Below are positions 52,952-63,492 of a stretch of 64,000 nt of DNA, one piece after another. Each line of letters begins with the position of its first letter. The first letter of the stretch is position 1. The translations under genes were made by a program, and so were the position numbers. The notes beneath the pieces are model-generated. The model had not been told where the DNA came from, searched no databases, and saw nothing but the letters and a program-made list of their open reading frames with translations. Source of the stretch: Candidatus Methanogaster sp. (GTDB lineage Archaea > Halobacteriota > Methanosarcinia > Methanosarcinales > Methanogasteraceae); the NCBI GenBank assembly GCA_003194445.1, contig PQXF01000004.1, forward strand, positions 19,562-83,561, read 5' to 3'.

Positions 52952-53179
52952 ATGCCAGTTGAACTGACGCTCCATCAGAAAAAGATCCTCTTCAAACTAA
53001 AGCGTAATTTTTATATCGGTAAAAGACACACATCAGAAGACAATGTCATCAAAGGCTTTCCAACAAACGAGCGTGGTAATCTAAAGAAAGCCCTTAAAAA
53101 ACTTATTCAATCAGGTTATTTGATTTCCAAACCCACTTCTTATGGGCTGGAAATAGCGATCAACCCAAATCCCGCATGA
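52952..53179 (+). CDS. Small wHTH-like protein, divergent partner of 52446-52802; apparent C-terminal frameshift
   Basis: LIQSGYLISKPTSYGLEIAINP parallels LIKSGLLFSKPTSYGLEISLNP of 62880-63155. A single-base indel at 53163-53168 would restore INPKSRMKEINEILKKE ending near 53211. Confidence 0.7.
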   Translation: MPVELTLHQKKILFKLKRNFYIGKRHTSEDNVIKGFPTNERGNLKKALKKLIQSGYLISKPTSYGLEIAINPNPA

Positions 53180-53213
53180 AAGAGATTAATGAGATACTGA
53201 AAAAAGAATAACA

Positions 53214-54305
53214 ATGCACCCCATCACCGAACACGGCACAACAGTAGAACTCAGGGAAGCGTTCTACAACCCCCACATGACCACTGATCGCGACCTCACG
53301 ATCGCAGTCCTTGCAACATTCGGCAGCACGGTTGACCCAATCGAATCGTACCTCGACACGTTCGCTGCAACCGGCATCCGGGGTTTGCGTGCCGCATCGG
53401 AACTTAAGCTTACAGTCACACTCAACGACCGAGATCCGGATGCCGCATACCTGATCCGGCAAAATATCTCCTTAAATAACCTGCAATCGTCCTGCGTTGT
53501 CACAAATGAGGATGCGAACGTCCTGCTCCACCAGAGGCGGTTCGATGTCGTCGATATCGATCCGTTCGGATCGCCTGCGCCGTTCCTTGCCGCGGCATCA
53601 CGCTCAGCAGGGCAGGTGCTCTGCATAACCGCGACCGACACTGCGCCGCTCTGCGGGGCACACTTAAACGCAGGGATCCGTAAATATGCGTCTGTGCCGA
53701 TGAACAACGAGTACCACGCCGAGATCGGGGTTCGGGTGCTGATGGGCGCGATCGCACGGGCTCTTGCGGTGCAGGAGAAGGCGATGGTTCCGCTTCTCGC
53801 TTATGCGAGACGGCATTATGTCCGGGTGTATGCAAGGGTGCTGAAAAGTGTTTCTTCCGCTGATAAGTCGATGCAAGAACTTGGTTTCATCGCCCACTGC
53901 CGCCACTGTAGTTTCAGAACGCAAGTGGCAGGTCTTGCGCCGATGATTTCTGAGAGCTGCCCGGTATGTGGATCGCGGGTTGTGGCTACCGGTCCTCTGT
54001 GGCTCGGACGGCTGCATGATCAAGCGTTTCTGGGATCGGTTCTTTCTGAGCTGATCGATCGGGGATCTGATAAACAGGCGATCAAACTTGTGGAGATGTG
54101 TAGAGACGAGATCGATGCCCCGACATTCTATGATCAACACAAGATCTGCCGCGCACTTAAGATTCCGCCGATCAAGATCGATGATGTAGTCGATAAACTT
54201 CGTGATTCCGGGTTTGCGGCATCGAGAACGCATTTTTCGGGAACATCGTTCAAGACCGATGCAGATATCCGTGCGATTGCTGAGATACTATCGAGGGGTC
54301 GGTGA
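53214..54305 (+). CDS. trm1: tRNA (guanine26-N2)-dimethyltransferase
   Basis: EAFYNPHMTTDRDLTIAVLA, FDVVDIDPFGSPAPFL, TATDTAPLCGAH, C-terminal CRHC/CPVC zinc site. Confidence 0.95.
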   Translation: MHPITEHGTTVELREAFYNPHMTTDRDLTIAVLATFGSTVDPIESYLDTFAATGIRGLRAASELKLTVTLNDRDPDAAYLIRQNISLNNLQSSCVVTNEDANVLLHQRRFDVVDIDPFGSPAPFLAAASRSAGQVLCITATDTAPLCGAHLNAGIRKYASVPMNNEYHAEIGVRVLMGAIARALAVQEKAMVPLLAYARRHYVRVYARVLKSVSSADKSMQELGFIAHCRHCSFRTQVAGLAPMISESCPVCGSRVVATGPLWLGRLHDQAFLGSVLSELIDRGSDKQAIKLVEMCRDEIDAPTFYDQHKICRALKIPPIKIDDVVDKLRDSGFAASRTHFSGTSFKTDADIRAIAEILSRGR

Positions 54306-54417
54306 TCAACGGGTTGATGTTTCGAGGGGGACTACATGAAGAGGCTTGGTAGGTATCGTTTTTGGGCGGATCTTTGAAAGATGAGTCTGATATCCGGTCA
54401 GTGCAGATGGGAACAAC

Positions 54418-57400
54418 CTATAACTCGATTCGCCCGGCTGCGGCTTGCATGATCATGAGCGCGTCGAGGGATGTGACGCAGCCGTTTCCGTCGATATCTG
54501 CTTCTGGCACGTATTCGCCACTAACTGCGATCTGGAGCGCAATCACGACGTCAGCAGAGGTGACGTTACCGTCGTGGTTGAGGTCGCCTTTTGGTGTGGC
54601 GATGTTTACCGAAACAACGGCTGGATTGAACCCGAACTTATCAGCCTGTATGATCAATTGAGTCGTATTGAATGATCCAAACTCAACCTCGCCATCTACA
54701 TCGGTCTTTGCCGTGTATCCATTCACGACAACATCAGCACCTTCGACAACACCGCCAAAGTCAGTTTTCACGGTAATCGTGGTCGTGTTACCTACTGTTC
54801 TGGTCTCTATCACCAGACTGCTTTGTTTCTCCACGATAAAGAGTGTTTCACCCTCGACAACGCAGTATCCTTCTGCAATCGGGGTCGCTTTTACGATGTA
54901 TGTTCCGTTGTGATCTGGTATGAACGACGTTGAATTGGTAGCATTACCAGACGGCGTAGTCGTCTTCAGCGAATACGGGAATGAAACGACGTCGAGTGTA
55001 ACGTTCTTCACCGTTACCGCGATGCTCACGCCTTCGCTTGCGTTATAGATCGGTTTGTCGGTCGATGGGAATGCGAGCAGCGTGTCTCGGGCTGTAACCG
55101 TGAACCGTGCGGTGTTGTAGTCAAGCGTTCCATTACCGCTATCGCTTGCGTTCAGAATGAAATAAATCTCGTACACATCTGGCGTTGTCAGATCAAATGT
55201 CAACTGCTCGATTATGTACTCTCCTGCCTGCAGCATTGGTATATTTATTGAACCGGTTAAACCAGGATTTGAGCCGGAATATTCCAGTGTTGAATTTAGC
55301 GCGGTATTGCCCGGGTTGTGGATGGTCACATTCAGAATTACGGTTCCTGGATCGTAGAACTCATCGTAATCGATGGTCATGATCCCTGTTTCACAGCTTT
55401 GCGACCCCACACCGAATGATGTGTAATTCTCTGCAAGGATTGTTCCGAAGTTGGTGAGATACACTCTTGGAACATGCCACGTCTTGTTCTGGATCGTGAA
55501 ATTGTAATTTCTGCTTGTATCTCCGATTGTTACATTTAGAATATCCTTTATCGTTGTGTTCGCTTCTGGTACGAATATCCACAGCATCGCATCCTCGATA
55601 TACGTGTCTGAACTGATGTTGACGGTCAGGTTCACGGTTTCGCTCAGGTTGTAACTGGATTTGTTCGATGCGATGGTGGCTGAGATGTTCTGCGGCTCTG
55701 AGTCAAATGTTTGGGACCAGCCCGTGTTTAATGAAATTACCCGCCTGTTTTCCAGTGCTGGAAGTACCGAATCGGATTTTATGTATTTGAAACCCCTTAT
55801 CTTTCCATCGGGGGATGTTGTGACCAGTACGTTTCCTGCTGGTACGTGCAAACCACTGCTTGTGATTGTGGGGGTGTCCACGTCGCCAGTGCTCTGTGAT
55901 TGGAGTGTATCGGAGATTACATCTATGACATCTGCGTGCTCTTCATCGACCTCTTTTGCCAGCAGATCGGTTGATACGATCATTCCGCCGTCGATCATCC
56001 ATGGAGATACTTGTTCGAGCATGTCAACGTATTTCATGTACGCTTTGATCGCCTTTACCATCACTATGAGTGGGGCAGCCATGGGTGCGACCGTCGGTTC
56101 AATGATCTCATCTTCAGGAGTGGCATCGATCCAGTCGATGTATGCAGGGATTGTCAGTATCGATTCAGCATCTGCAACAGTCAGATGGTAGACCCATACC
56201 GGGTTGTACTTTCCGGGAATGCAGACGTCAAAGAAGCATAGATCATCTGGCGGATTCAGGGATTCTGTCTGTCTTTCAGCAAGGTAATCTAATGTCGGTT
56301 TTACGCTAATACTTCCGATGATGTCGAGGCGGTATATCTGCTCTCCGTCCGTGTTGGCTATCGCCTCTTTGCTGATTGAAAGAATATCGTTTGTCTCATC
56401 CAGTTGATTCTGGGTATAATATATGTTGAGATTGCTTTTTGTAGTCTGTGTCCGCGTATTGATTGAGTTTTCTTCATCGGCGCAGATTACTCTGTACACT
56501 GCTGGCTTTGTTACGTATTCATTAATTGATTCGACGATCTTATCATCACTTACCTGATCATTGACTTCCTTGATTTCGTTCTGGATGTTGGTTATCGAGT
56601 TGATTGCAGGATCCATGTCATCAACCTCGTGGCTGGTTGCTGGGTCAATAGTTATGAGGATGTTTTTGTATGTTTCGAGTTCTGTTGTGACTTTATCACT
56701 GACTTCTCCCAGTTTACCCCGAAGTTCATTCAATACGTCACCTGCGGTAACGCCCTCTCCCACCGCCATGCCCAACAGGAGGGTGTAAACGTGATTGGTC
56801 AGCGTTTTTCCGGTTATTCCTGATATCTCACGCATCTCATCCCTTGAACAGGTGTCAAGGTCATCGAGTCCCTTTGTTATCGCCTGATAGATCGCCGGGT
56901 CATAGATGATGATTGAGTCTCTGTAGGTGTCTGATCCTGCGGTCACTGTCAGGGTGTGCTCGCCTTTGGTGAGCGTTGTGGTGTCGATGTTGAAGATGAT
57001 ATCCGTTCCGTGCAGGGTATGGTGGAACGTGCCAAGATCAAGCGTTACGTCTGTTTCGAGGTTCGTTTCCACCTCGATAGTCAGTTCGGTTCCGAATGGG
57101 GTGTCTGATGGGTGGTTAACTTTAGTTATCGCACCACCACCGACTGATATGGTCTCGGTCTTCGATTGCGTGTGGCTCTCATTGTCGGTCACGGTCAGGG
57201 TTACCTCGTAGTCTCCGCTGATTGCATAGGTGTGGGTTGGGCTCTGGATGTCGGAGGTTTTGCCGTCTCCGAAGTTCCAATTGTAGGCGGTGATGTATCC
57301 ATCAGGGTCGTGGCTTGTCGAGGTGAAGGATGCGGTCAAGCCGGTGGTTGTGTGGGTGAAGGAAGCGGTGGGAGCGCCAATGTATTTCACGGTTACGGTC

Positions 57401-60400
57401 GGACCGGGGGAAGTGTATTTGCAAACAATTATATCATCAAAATAAGCACCGTTACCTGAACCAGTCGCAGATTTTCCCGATATATGTATCTCGGAGATAT
57501 CTGTATCATAATCAGTTGACCCAATTATACTTCCTTTATCCTCGCCATCAACAAATAGCTTCCAATTATGACTACTCGCAGTATAAATCAATTTAATATT
57601 ATGGTTTGTTTCTCTTGACAAACCCGTATTGCCAGAAGCGAAATAAAAGTAGTTCTCAAAATATTCAACGCAGAAAGTAGCAAAAGTCTTTGTTTTTACA
57701 GTATCGTAACCAAAACCCGATGACCATGAGTTATGTCCGGTTTCAGCAGCATTCCAGTGGCCTGTGTTCAATCCTATGTTATACAGCACATAGCCGTCGT
57801 TTGTTCCCAGTGCAAGCCCTCCTCCTGTTTGATCACCCGAAGACAATCGTAATTTATATGTTATTGCAAAACTTTGGGAAAGGTTAAAGGTACCACCTGC
57901 TTTGTAGGCAGGGCTATCACAATTTCCAACCCTAAACAATTTAATCCATTGATCTCCATCTATAGTAGTGATTGATGCATATGGACATTGCACATTTTCC
58001 CATGTAGGATTATTTGTAAAATCACCATCTTCAAAATCATCGAAGAACTCAAACACCGCATCACCATCACTTACACCTGTGGCTGAAGGATTCTCATACC
58101 ACATCTTCATCGTCGCCGTACCACTCGCCGGAATACTTGACACCTTGACCCAAACCTTTGCTTCTTCACCAGCCGAATCCCACTCCTCGATCCAGTGACT
58201 AAGCAGTACCCCATCCAGTTCCGCAAACCGAATATCTGCACCGTCCGGCTGTGCCTTCGAGAAATCGAAGTTTGATGCGTTCAGTTCGACCAGAATCTGG
58301 TAATCAGAGAGATCAGAGCCAGAATTCTCATGGATCGTAATTAGATTGGAATTCGCCCAGTTCGCAGGAAATGCACCCGCCCCATCTTCACCAAAGCAGT
58401 ATATTGTTCCATTGGGTGAGTTTTCATCCATCATATTTATATACGCCTTGCCATCTGCTATGGCTGGTGAGGAAAGCTCCCAGATATTAACGAGGTACGT
58501 ATCAATTAAATCTCCAGTACTGGCATTTAGTGCAGCTATGCCGTCATTGCATGCGCAGTATACCTTTCCGTCAGCTATCGCAGGGGGTACTTCCATCCAT
58601 TGGATCTCCTCTTTCCAGTTAAGTTCACCCGTATCACCCCTGAAACAACCCATGTAATATTTATATACATAGGTGTCAATTTCTTCCATTAGCATAACAT
58701 ATACATTATCATAAGCTATTACTGGTTGACCTATTCCATCAAAAAGGTAGCCCAAGCTTTCTCCATCCCAAATCACATCGCCTGTAGATGCATCTAAGCA
58801 AACCAGACTATAGTTCACAGGCATGATATAATGGTTAACCACGTTATACTCTCGAACAATGTATAACTTCTCATTCGAGATTATTGGACAATACATCCAA
58901 TTATCATAGGCTGGAAGACTTCTATCCCAGAGGATATTACCGGAGTAAGCATCAAGGCAGTATAGAACGTCATCAGTGGTAGACCTCCAAAGAGATTCAT
59001 AGCCTCCGATGGCATAGACCCGCCCGTTAGCTGCGGATACAAGTTGGCTCCAATACCCGGATCTTTTGACATACGTATCCCATAGAAGCTGCCCGCTAAC
59101 ACTACCGAAGGAGAATACATAGGCATTGTCAGAGTCATCCTCTGTGCCTTTTACACACACTCTTCCGTAGGCGACAGTCGGCGCTTGGCTATCCAATTCA
59201 TAGCCTGTGGGTGCTGAGATTTTCCACAAAACTTCCCCCGAGTAAGCATTAAGGCATAGAAGCTGTTTATCACGAGTCGTGACATAGAGTTTTCCGCTCT
59301 CAATTGTAGGTGTTGAGTAGTAATGCGGGATTAGTTCGTAATTTGACCATACCAGCTGACTCGTTTCAGCATCTAAGCAAATCACCCCCTCTTCAACAGT
59401 TATATATACTTTTCCATCCACCACAATTGGATTGCTGTAGCCAAAGGAAAAATCTTTTGTGTAGGGGTAACTCCAGATAGGGTTTAGAGTATTTGGACCC
59501 TCCTCCTCAGTGTGCCCAGTATGTTGAGGGTCATGCATATACATGGGCCAATCGGCACAGTGCTCGTCAGACACGTTTCTCTTGATATAATAATCTTCCT
59601 TGCCATTCAATGAGACGTAGCATTCGTCTTGATCTTGGTATTCACCATAAACATCCACTTTATCCCCAATTATGAGGGTTGGATCAAAATCTCCATAAGG
59701 TGGATAAATAAACACACTTACAGTCATTTCATTGCTACAAGGCTGTGGTCCACTGATAACCACCCCCACTGTCACATTCCACCATATATCACCAAGTTGT
59801 GGTGGATTCTGTCCAGTTACAGTACCTCTGAACTTGATTTCACCAACCATAATCTCTTCCGTTGTCGTATTATTTGCTCCATCAGTATCTGTCACCGTTA
59901 ATGTCACATCATAACTCCCCGCTGAAGCATACGAATGACTAACAATTTCTCCCGCTCCTGTATTTCCATCACCAAAATCCCACTCCCATAATACAATAGA
60001 GTCATCATCCATAGAAGTTGAAAAGAATGTTGCGGTTGTTCCATTCACGGAATAAACAAAGTATGCTGTTGGCTTCTCATTCATACGGACACGCTTCGTT
60101 TTGTAATCGCTCAATCCTTTTGTGTCTGTAACCGTGAGCGTGACATCGTAGCCCCCTCCGCTTTCATATTCGCGTGTTGGGTTCTCTGCCACCCCACTCG
60201 AACCATCATCAAAGTCCCAGTAATAGGACAGGGCATCGCCATCAGGGTCTGTGGATAAAGAGGTGAATTCCACGCTTAAATCATTCACAGCGAAGGAGAA
60301 GTCCGCACTCGGCTTGTTATTTGACACCCCACCCACTTTCACACCTATCTTGTATGCATACCATCCTTGCTGGTCAAGTTCGCCAGATGTTGGATTCCTA

Positions 60401-61986
60401 ACGAAATTCAAATCTTCAAGCAAAGGTTTGAATGCAAGCCTGTATTTTATCCACTGGTCGCCCACCTCTGTTCCTTTTATCCCGACTTTCAGTGTTTGTG
60501 CTTCTCCCGCACCAAGCCACGGTCTGTACCAATCAAGGAGCGTGTACTCAGCCGGTCTCTGCTCTTCATCGTGATACCATATCAAATCGCCCTTGTGGTA
60601 AATCGTAAATCCCCCATTTGGTTTGTCTGAAGAATAATCTGTGATCTCCAGACCCTCTGAAACGCTCAAAGAGAAATAAGAATCATTCGCTGTCCCGCCA
60701 TCGTTCTTTATCTTGAAAACAAGTTCATATTCGTCCCCGCCACCCAACTCAATAGCATTGCTTGGAATTGAAACAAATCTTGGACTTGGCTCCTGTATCA
60801 GAGTTTTTAACTTCGGAACCATAAATTCATATTCCGAATGTGCAGCATCTCCCAAGGATAGATAGGCTATCTCATAATAATCTGCCAATTCTTCATTATA
60901 GCTGCCACAAAACACATCTATCCCTGTGGAAGTCTGAAGTCCTGATGTCCATAGTTTAAGCGACAAGCGCTTCTCTTCATCTAAAATATCAGATAATTTG
61001 TTAAAATCCGTATTCTGCCACGCGTCTCTTTCTTGACCCAACAAATCTGTATATTCTTTTATATATTTTTGCGGGTTCGTTTCGAACTCCTTAAAGAAGC
61101 TTCTGAACCTGTTCCGAGTCTCCTGCTGAATCTGGTTTTTTTCCATTTCGGCATAAAGATGACCCAACATTTCATCGATGAGACCAAACATATAATTCTC
61201 CCATGCAAACCATGGGCTATTTTTGAACCCGTTTATCATCACATTTCCATAGTTCATATAATCCCACGTCCCTTCTATTCCAGTCGCAGGATCTAAAACT
61301 GTGCTCGCACCGGAACTTGCTATTTCACTAAACACAACCTGATAGGAAGTTGATACCGTTTTTAATAAAGCCCTATTCATCATATCATCCGATATCTCTG
61401 AAAAATCCGGGCTTTCTTCTGCTGTTCCGTTGCATATATGGTAAATCTGCTCAAACAAAACCTTCCGCTGTTCGGCAAGTTCTTTGAAATATTCAACGCT
61501 ATTTGGGTTCAATTCCTTGATTGGAACTTCAACCGAATCCGTTGCGGTTATGATATCGTTGTAATCGTCGTCATCGTGCGCCTTTGCGGTTACTTGCATA
61601 ACAACGCTGCCAGATGAGCCTGTTTTTATAATTACAACTACCGTCTCATTTCTCTTCTCCGCTATCTCCCCGCCCAAATTAAAAGTACAGGTGTGTGTCG
61701 TGTTCGTTGCATCAAACCTGCCGCTCAGATTTGCTACGATCTCAGCATTTCCTGCATCAAAGACAATTTCCGGATCGTTTGCTGGTTCATCGAACCAGGA
61801 ATCTTCATTTACAATGTATTTTATCCCGATGAAATGAGTCGAATCAGGCATGAACTCTTCGGGAGCAAGTATCTTTACTGCAATATCCGGGTCTCCCAGA
61901 TCCAGTGCCGATGCTGTACCAATAAAGCTACTTCCGGCAATAACCAAAACAGCAATCAAACATCCAATCTCCCAAATCTTATTCAT
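54418..61986 (-). CDS. Giant multidomain surface protein (3 PKD, PQQ-like beta-propeller, DUF2341, dockerin)
   Basis: Signal peptide MNKIWEIGCLIAVLVIAGSSFIG; PKD cores YYWDFDDGSSGVAENPTREY, WEWDFGDGNTGAGE, YNWNFGDGKTSDIQSPTHTY; PQQ-type repeats (WPMYMHDPQHTGHTEE...); C-term GDLNHDGNVTSADVVIALQIAVSGEYVPEADIDGNGCVTSLDALMIMQAAAGRIEL. Confidence 0.9.
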   Translation of the reverse strand: MNKIWEIGCLIAVLVIAGSSFIGTASALDLGDPDIAVKILAPEEFMPDSTHFIGIKYIVNEDSWFDEPANDPEIVFDAGNAEIVANLSGRFDATNTTHTCTFNLGGEIAEKRNETVVVIIKTGSSGSVVMQVTAKAHDDDDYNDIITATDSVEVPIKELNPNSVEYFKELAEQRKVLFEQIYHICNGTAEESPDFSEISDDMMNRALLKTVSTSYQVVFSEIASSGASTVLDPATGIEGTWDYMNYGNVMINGFKNSPWFAWENYMFGLIDEMLGHLYAEMEKNQIQQETRNRFRSFFKEFETNPQKYIKEYTDLLGQERDAWQNTDFNKLSDILDEEKRLSLKLWTSGLQTSTGIDVFCGSYNEELADYYEIAYLSLGDAAHSEYEFMVPKLKTLIQEPSPRFVSIPSNAIELGGGDEYELVFKIKNDGGTANDSYFSLSVSEGLEITDYSSDKPNGGFTIYHKGDLIWYHDEEQRPAEYTLLDWYRPWLGAGEAQTLKVGIKGTEVGDQWIKYRLAFKPLLEDLNFVRNPTSGELDQQGWYAYKIGVKVGGVSNNKPSADFSFAVNDLSVEFTSLSTDPDGDALSYYWDFDDGSSGVAENPTREYESGGGYDVTLTVTDTKGLSDYKTKRVRMNEKPTAYFVYSVNGTTATFFSTSMDDDSIVLWEWDFGDGNTGAGEIVSHSYASAGSYDVTLTVTDTDGANNTTTEEIMVGEIKFRGTVTGQNPPQLGDIWWNVTVGVVISGPQPCSNEMTVSVFIYPPYGDFDPTLIIGDKVDVYGEYQDQDECYVSLNGKEDYYIKRNVSDEHCADWPMYMHDPQHTGHTEEEGPNTLNPIWSYPYTKDFSFGYSNPIVVDGKVYITVEEGVICLDAETSQLVWSNYELIPHYYSTPTIESGKLYVTTRDKQLLCLNAYSGEVLWKISAPTGYELDSQAPTVAYGRVCVKGTEDDSDNAYVFSFGSVSGQLLWDTYVKRSGYWSQLVSAANGRVYAIGGYESLWRSTTDDVLYCLDAYSGNILWDRSLPAYDNWMYCPIISNEKLYIVREYNVVNHYIMPVNYSLVCLDASTGDVIWDGESLGYLFDGIGQPVIAYDNVYVMLMEEIDTYVYKYYMGCFRGDTGELNWKEEIQWMEVPPAIADGKVYCACNDGIAALNASTGDLIDTYLVNIWELSSPAIADGKAYINMMDENSPNGTIYCFGEDGAGAFPANWANSNLITIHENSGSDLSDYQILVELNASNFDFSKAQPDGADIRFAELDGVLLSHWIEEWDSAGEEAKVWVKVSSIPASGTATMKMWYENPSATGVSDGDAVFEFFDDFEDGDFTNNPTWENVQCPYASITTIDGDQWIKLFRVGNCDSPAYKAGGTFNLSQSFAITYKLRLSSGDQTGGGLALGTNDGYVLYNIGLNTGHWNAAETGHNSWSSGFGYDTVKTKTFATFCVEYFENYFYFASGNTGLSRETNHNIKLIYTASSHNWKLFVDGEDKGSIIGSTDYDTDISEIHISGKSATGSGNGAYFDDIIVCKYTSPGPTVTVKYIGAPTASFTHTTTGLTASFTSTSHDPDGYITAYNWNFGDGKTSDIQSPTHTYAISGDYEVTLTVTDNESHTQSKTETISVGGGAITKVNHPSDTPFGTELTIEVETNLETDVTLDLGTFHHTLHGTDIIFNIDTTTLTKGEHTLTVTAGSDTYRDSIIIYDPAIYQAITKGLDDLDTCSRDEMREISGITGKTLTNHVYTLLLGMAVGEGVTAGDVLNELRGKLGEVSDKVTTELETYKNILITIDPATSHEVDDMDPAINSITNIQNEIKEVNDQVSDDKIVESINEYVTKPAVYRVICADEENSINTRTQTTKSNLNIYYTQNQLDETNDILSISKEAIANTDGEQIYRLDIIGSISVKPTLDYLAERQTESLNPPDDLCFFDVCIPGKYNPVWVYHLTVADAESILTIPAYIDWIDATPEDEIIEPTVAPMAAPLIVMVKAIKAYMKYVDMLEQVSPWMIDGGMIVSTDLLAKEVDEEHADVIDVISDTLQSQSTGDVDTPTITSSGLHVPAGNVLVTTSPDGKIRGFKYIKSDSVLPALENRRVISLNTGWSQTFDSEPQNISATIASNKSSYNLSETVNLTVNISSDTYIEDAMLWIFVPEANTTIKDILNVTIGDTSRNYNFTIQNKTWHVPRVYLTNFGTILAENYTSFGVGSQSCETGIMTIDYDEFYDPGTVILNVTIHNPGNTALNSTLEYSGSNPGLTGSINIPMLQAGEYIIEQLTFDLTTPDVYEIYFILNASDSGNGTLDYNTARFTVTARDTLLAFPSTDKPIYNASEGVSIAVTVKNVTLDVVSFPYSLKTTTPSGNATNSTSFIPDHNGTYIVKATPIAEGYCVVEGETLFIVEKQSSLVIETRTVGNTTTITVKTDFGGVVEGADVVVNGYTAKTDVDGEVEFGSFNTTQLIIQADKFGFNPAVVSVNIATPKGDLNHDGNVTSADVVIALQIAVSGEYVPEADIDGNGCVTSLDALMIMQAAAGRIEL

Positions 61987-62879
61987 GGTGACCACCCTCG
62001 TTGCACCACCCACTTGTCATTTCAGCGTCTGGACGCACACCCCATGCTGCACCTGTCGCTGTACCAATACACACGCATACCATGAGATATATAGCCTCCA
62101 GCGTGGGTAACAGCCGGATCATACTGTTTATGGATCGTAAAATTATTAGCATGTTATCACCTCTTCACAATTTTATATTACCAACCGTCGCCTGAATCGA
62201 TTTTTCCTCTTCCACATACCACGTCGTCGCACCCGCGCACACAAGCAGCACCGCGAGCACGCCCGCGCTGAGAATTATTCGCAAATCGATACGAGTTTCG
62301 GTTGTGGGGGGATGCTTTGTCATAATGATCGACTCTGATGTACTAATGTGTCACGTCCTATACCCCTACCCGCTCCTATAAAAGCCTTTCGCCCCCCCGA
62401 ATTACCGCTATGCAGAGCCACCGCCCGATCACCCGGGCGCCCGCGAACCAGCGCGCAATCAGACACTACCAGCGGCAATCACCCTCGCCACCACCACACC
62501 CCAAGCCCACACCCACCCCTGCCGCAAACCCGCGGCGGCGCCGCCTGCCCCCGGGTACCGCAGCAGCCCAAGCGCAAAGCCACCACCCGGGTCAGGCAGA
62601 TGCCCGCCAAATTCCCCTACCATGACTGCTGCCCGCAAACATGCTGCTAAAATGGTCTTCTGGCAATGCCCGACCAAAAGCCGCCAGCGTATTATCAGCG
62701 ATGCCGCGGCTGCGAGATCAACCTCCTCCTCTGGCTAAAACTTATGTTTGCATGCATTAGGAAAGAAGCCGACACTTGATACGGATGTGGGCATGAAATG
62801 GATTTTAGGAAAAAGGGTCGCAAAGATACTGGCTTTAATTCCTTTCGATTTGTCAGACGGCAAGGTTCATGCAAATCCT

Positions 62880-63155
62880 CTACTTCGGTAGATATCTCTC
62901 AATGATCGTATCGATCTCCTTTCTTCTTTTTGGATTAAGAGATATCTCCAATCCATAAGATGTCGGTTTCGAGAACAATAAACCGGATTTGATTAAATCG
63001 TTTGCAACGTTCTTTGTCTCGCCCCTCAGATGCTTTGGTATCCCGGTGGTCAATCTATCAAAGCTTGTATGTGCGCCGCCCCACTTTCCGCGTCTTTTCA
63101 GCTTCTTTAGTATCGTCGCTTTCAGCACATCTGCATTGTTCATATTTTTAAACAT
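62880..63155 (-). CDS. Small wHTH-like protein, paralogue of 52952-53179
   Basis: LIKSGLLFSKPTSYGLEISLNPKRRKEIDTIIERYLPK; divergent from a wHTH gene. Confidence 0.72.
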   Translation of the reverse strand: MFKNMNNADVLKATILKKLKRRGKWGGAHTSFDRLTTGIPKHLRGETKNVANDLIKSGLLFSKPTSYGLEISLNPKRRKEIDTIIERYLPK

Positions 63156-63195
63156 CGATGGTAAGATATATAAACGAATCTTCCTGTTTTATATT

Positions 63196-63492
63196 ATGGA
63201 GAATGCCACACTGTTCATGGAGTTTTTCGGAACGAAAACCCCGGTGTTGAAGGTACTGGATTTTCTGATAGATAACGAAGCATTCGATCACTCAAAGTCA
63301 GACATTGCCAGAGGCGCTGGCATCAGCAGAGCAACACTCTTCAATATATGGAAAGTCATAGAGCGAAATGGCGTCGTGGTAGCGACAAGGGAAGTTGGTA
63401 GAGCCAGGATGTATAAACTGAACAAGAAAGCACCCTGCGGGTGCAAATCAGTTGTAGCTCTGGCTAAGCATCGGATGGTTCCAATCAGGTAA
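63196..63492 (+). CDS. Winged-helix regulator, paralogue of 52446-52802, C-terminus probably replaced by transposon end
   Basis: LFMEFFGTKTPVLKVLDFLIDNEAFDHSKSDIARGAGISRATLFNIWKVIERNGVVVATREVGRARMYKLNKKAP. Confidence 0.78.
   Translation: MENATLFMEFFGTKTPVLKVLDFLIDNEAFDHSKSDIARGAGISRATLFNIWKVIERNGVVVATREVGRARMYKLNKKAPCGCKSVVALAKHRMVPIR

Noticed and set aside
62348-62677. Overlapping 100-, 71- and 72-aa ORFs in the C-rich block
   Set aside because: Low-complexity Pro/Arg/His or Gly/Ala translations in a high-GC segment where chance ORFs are expected.
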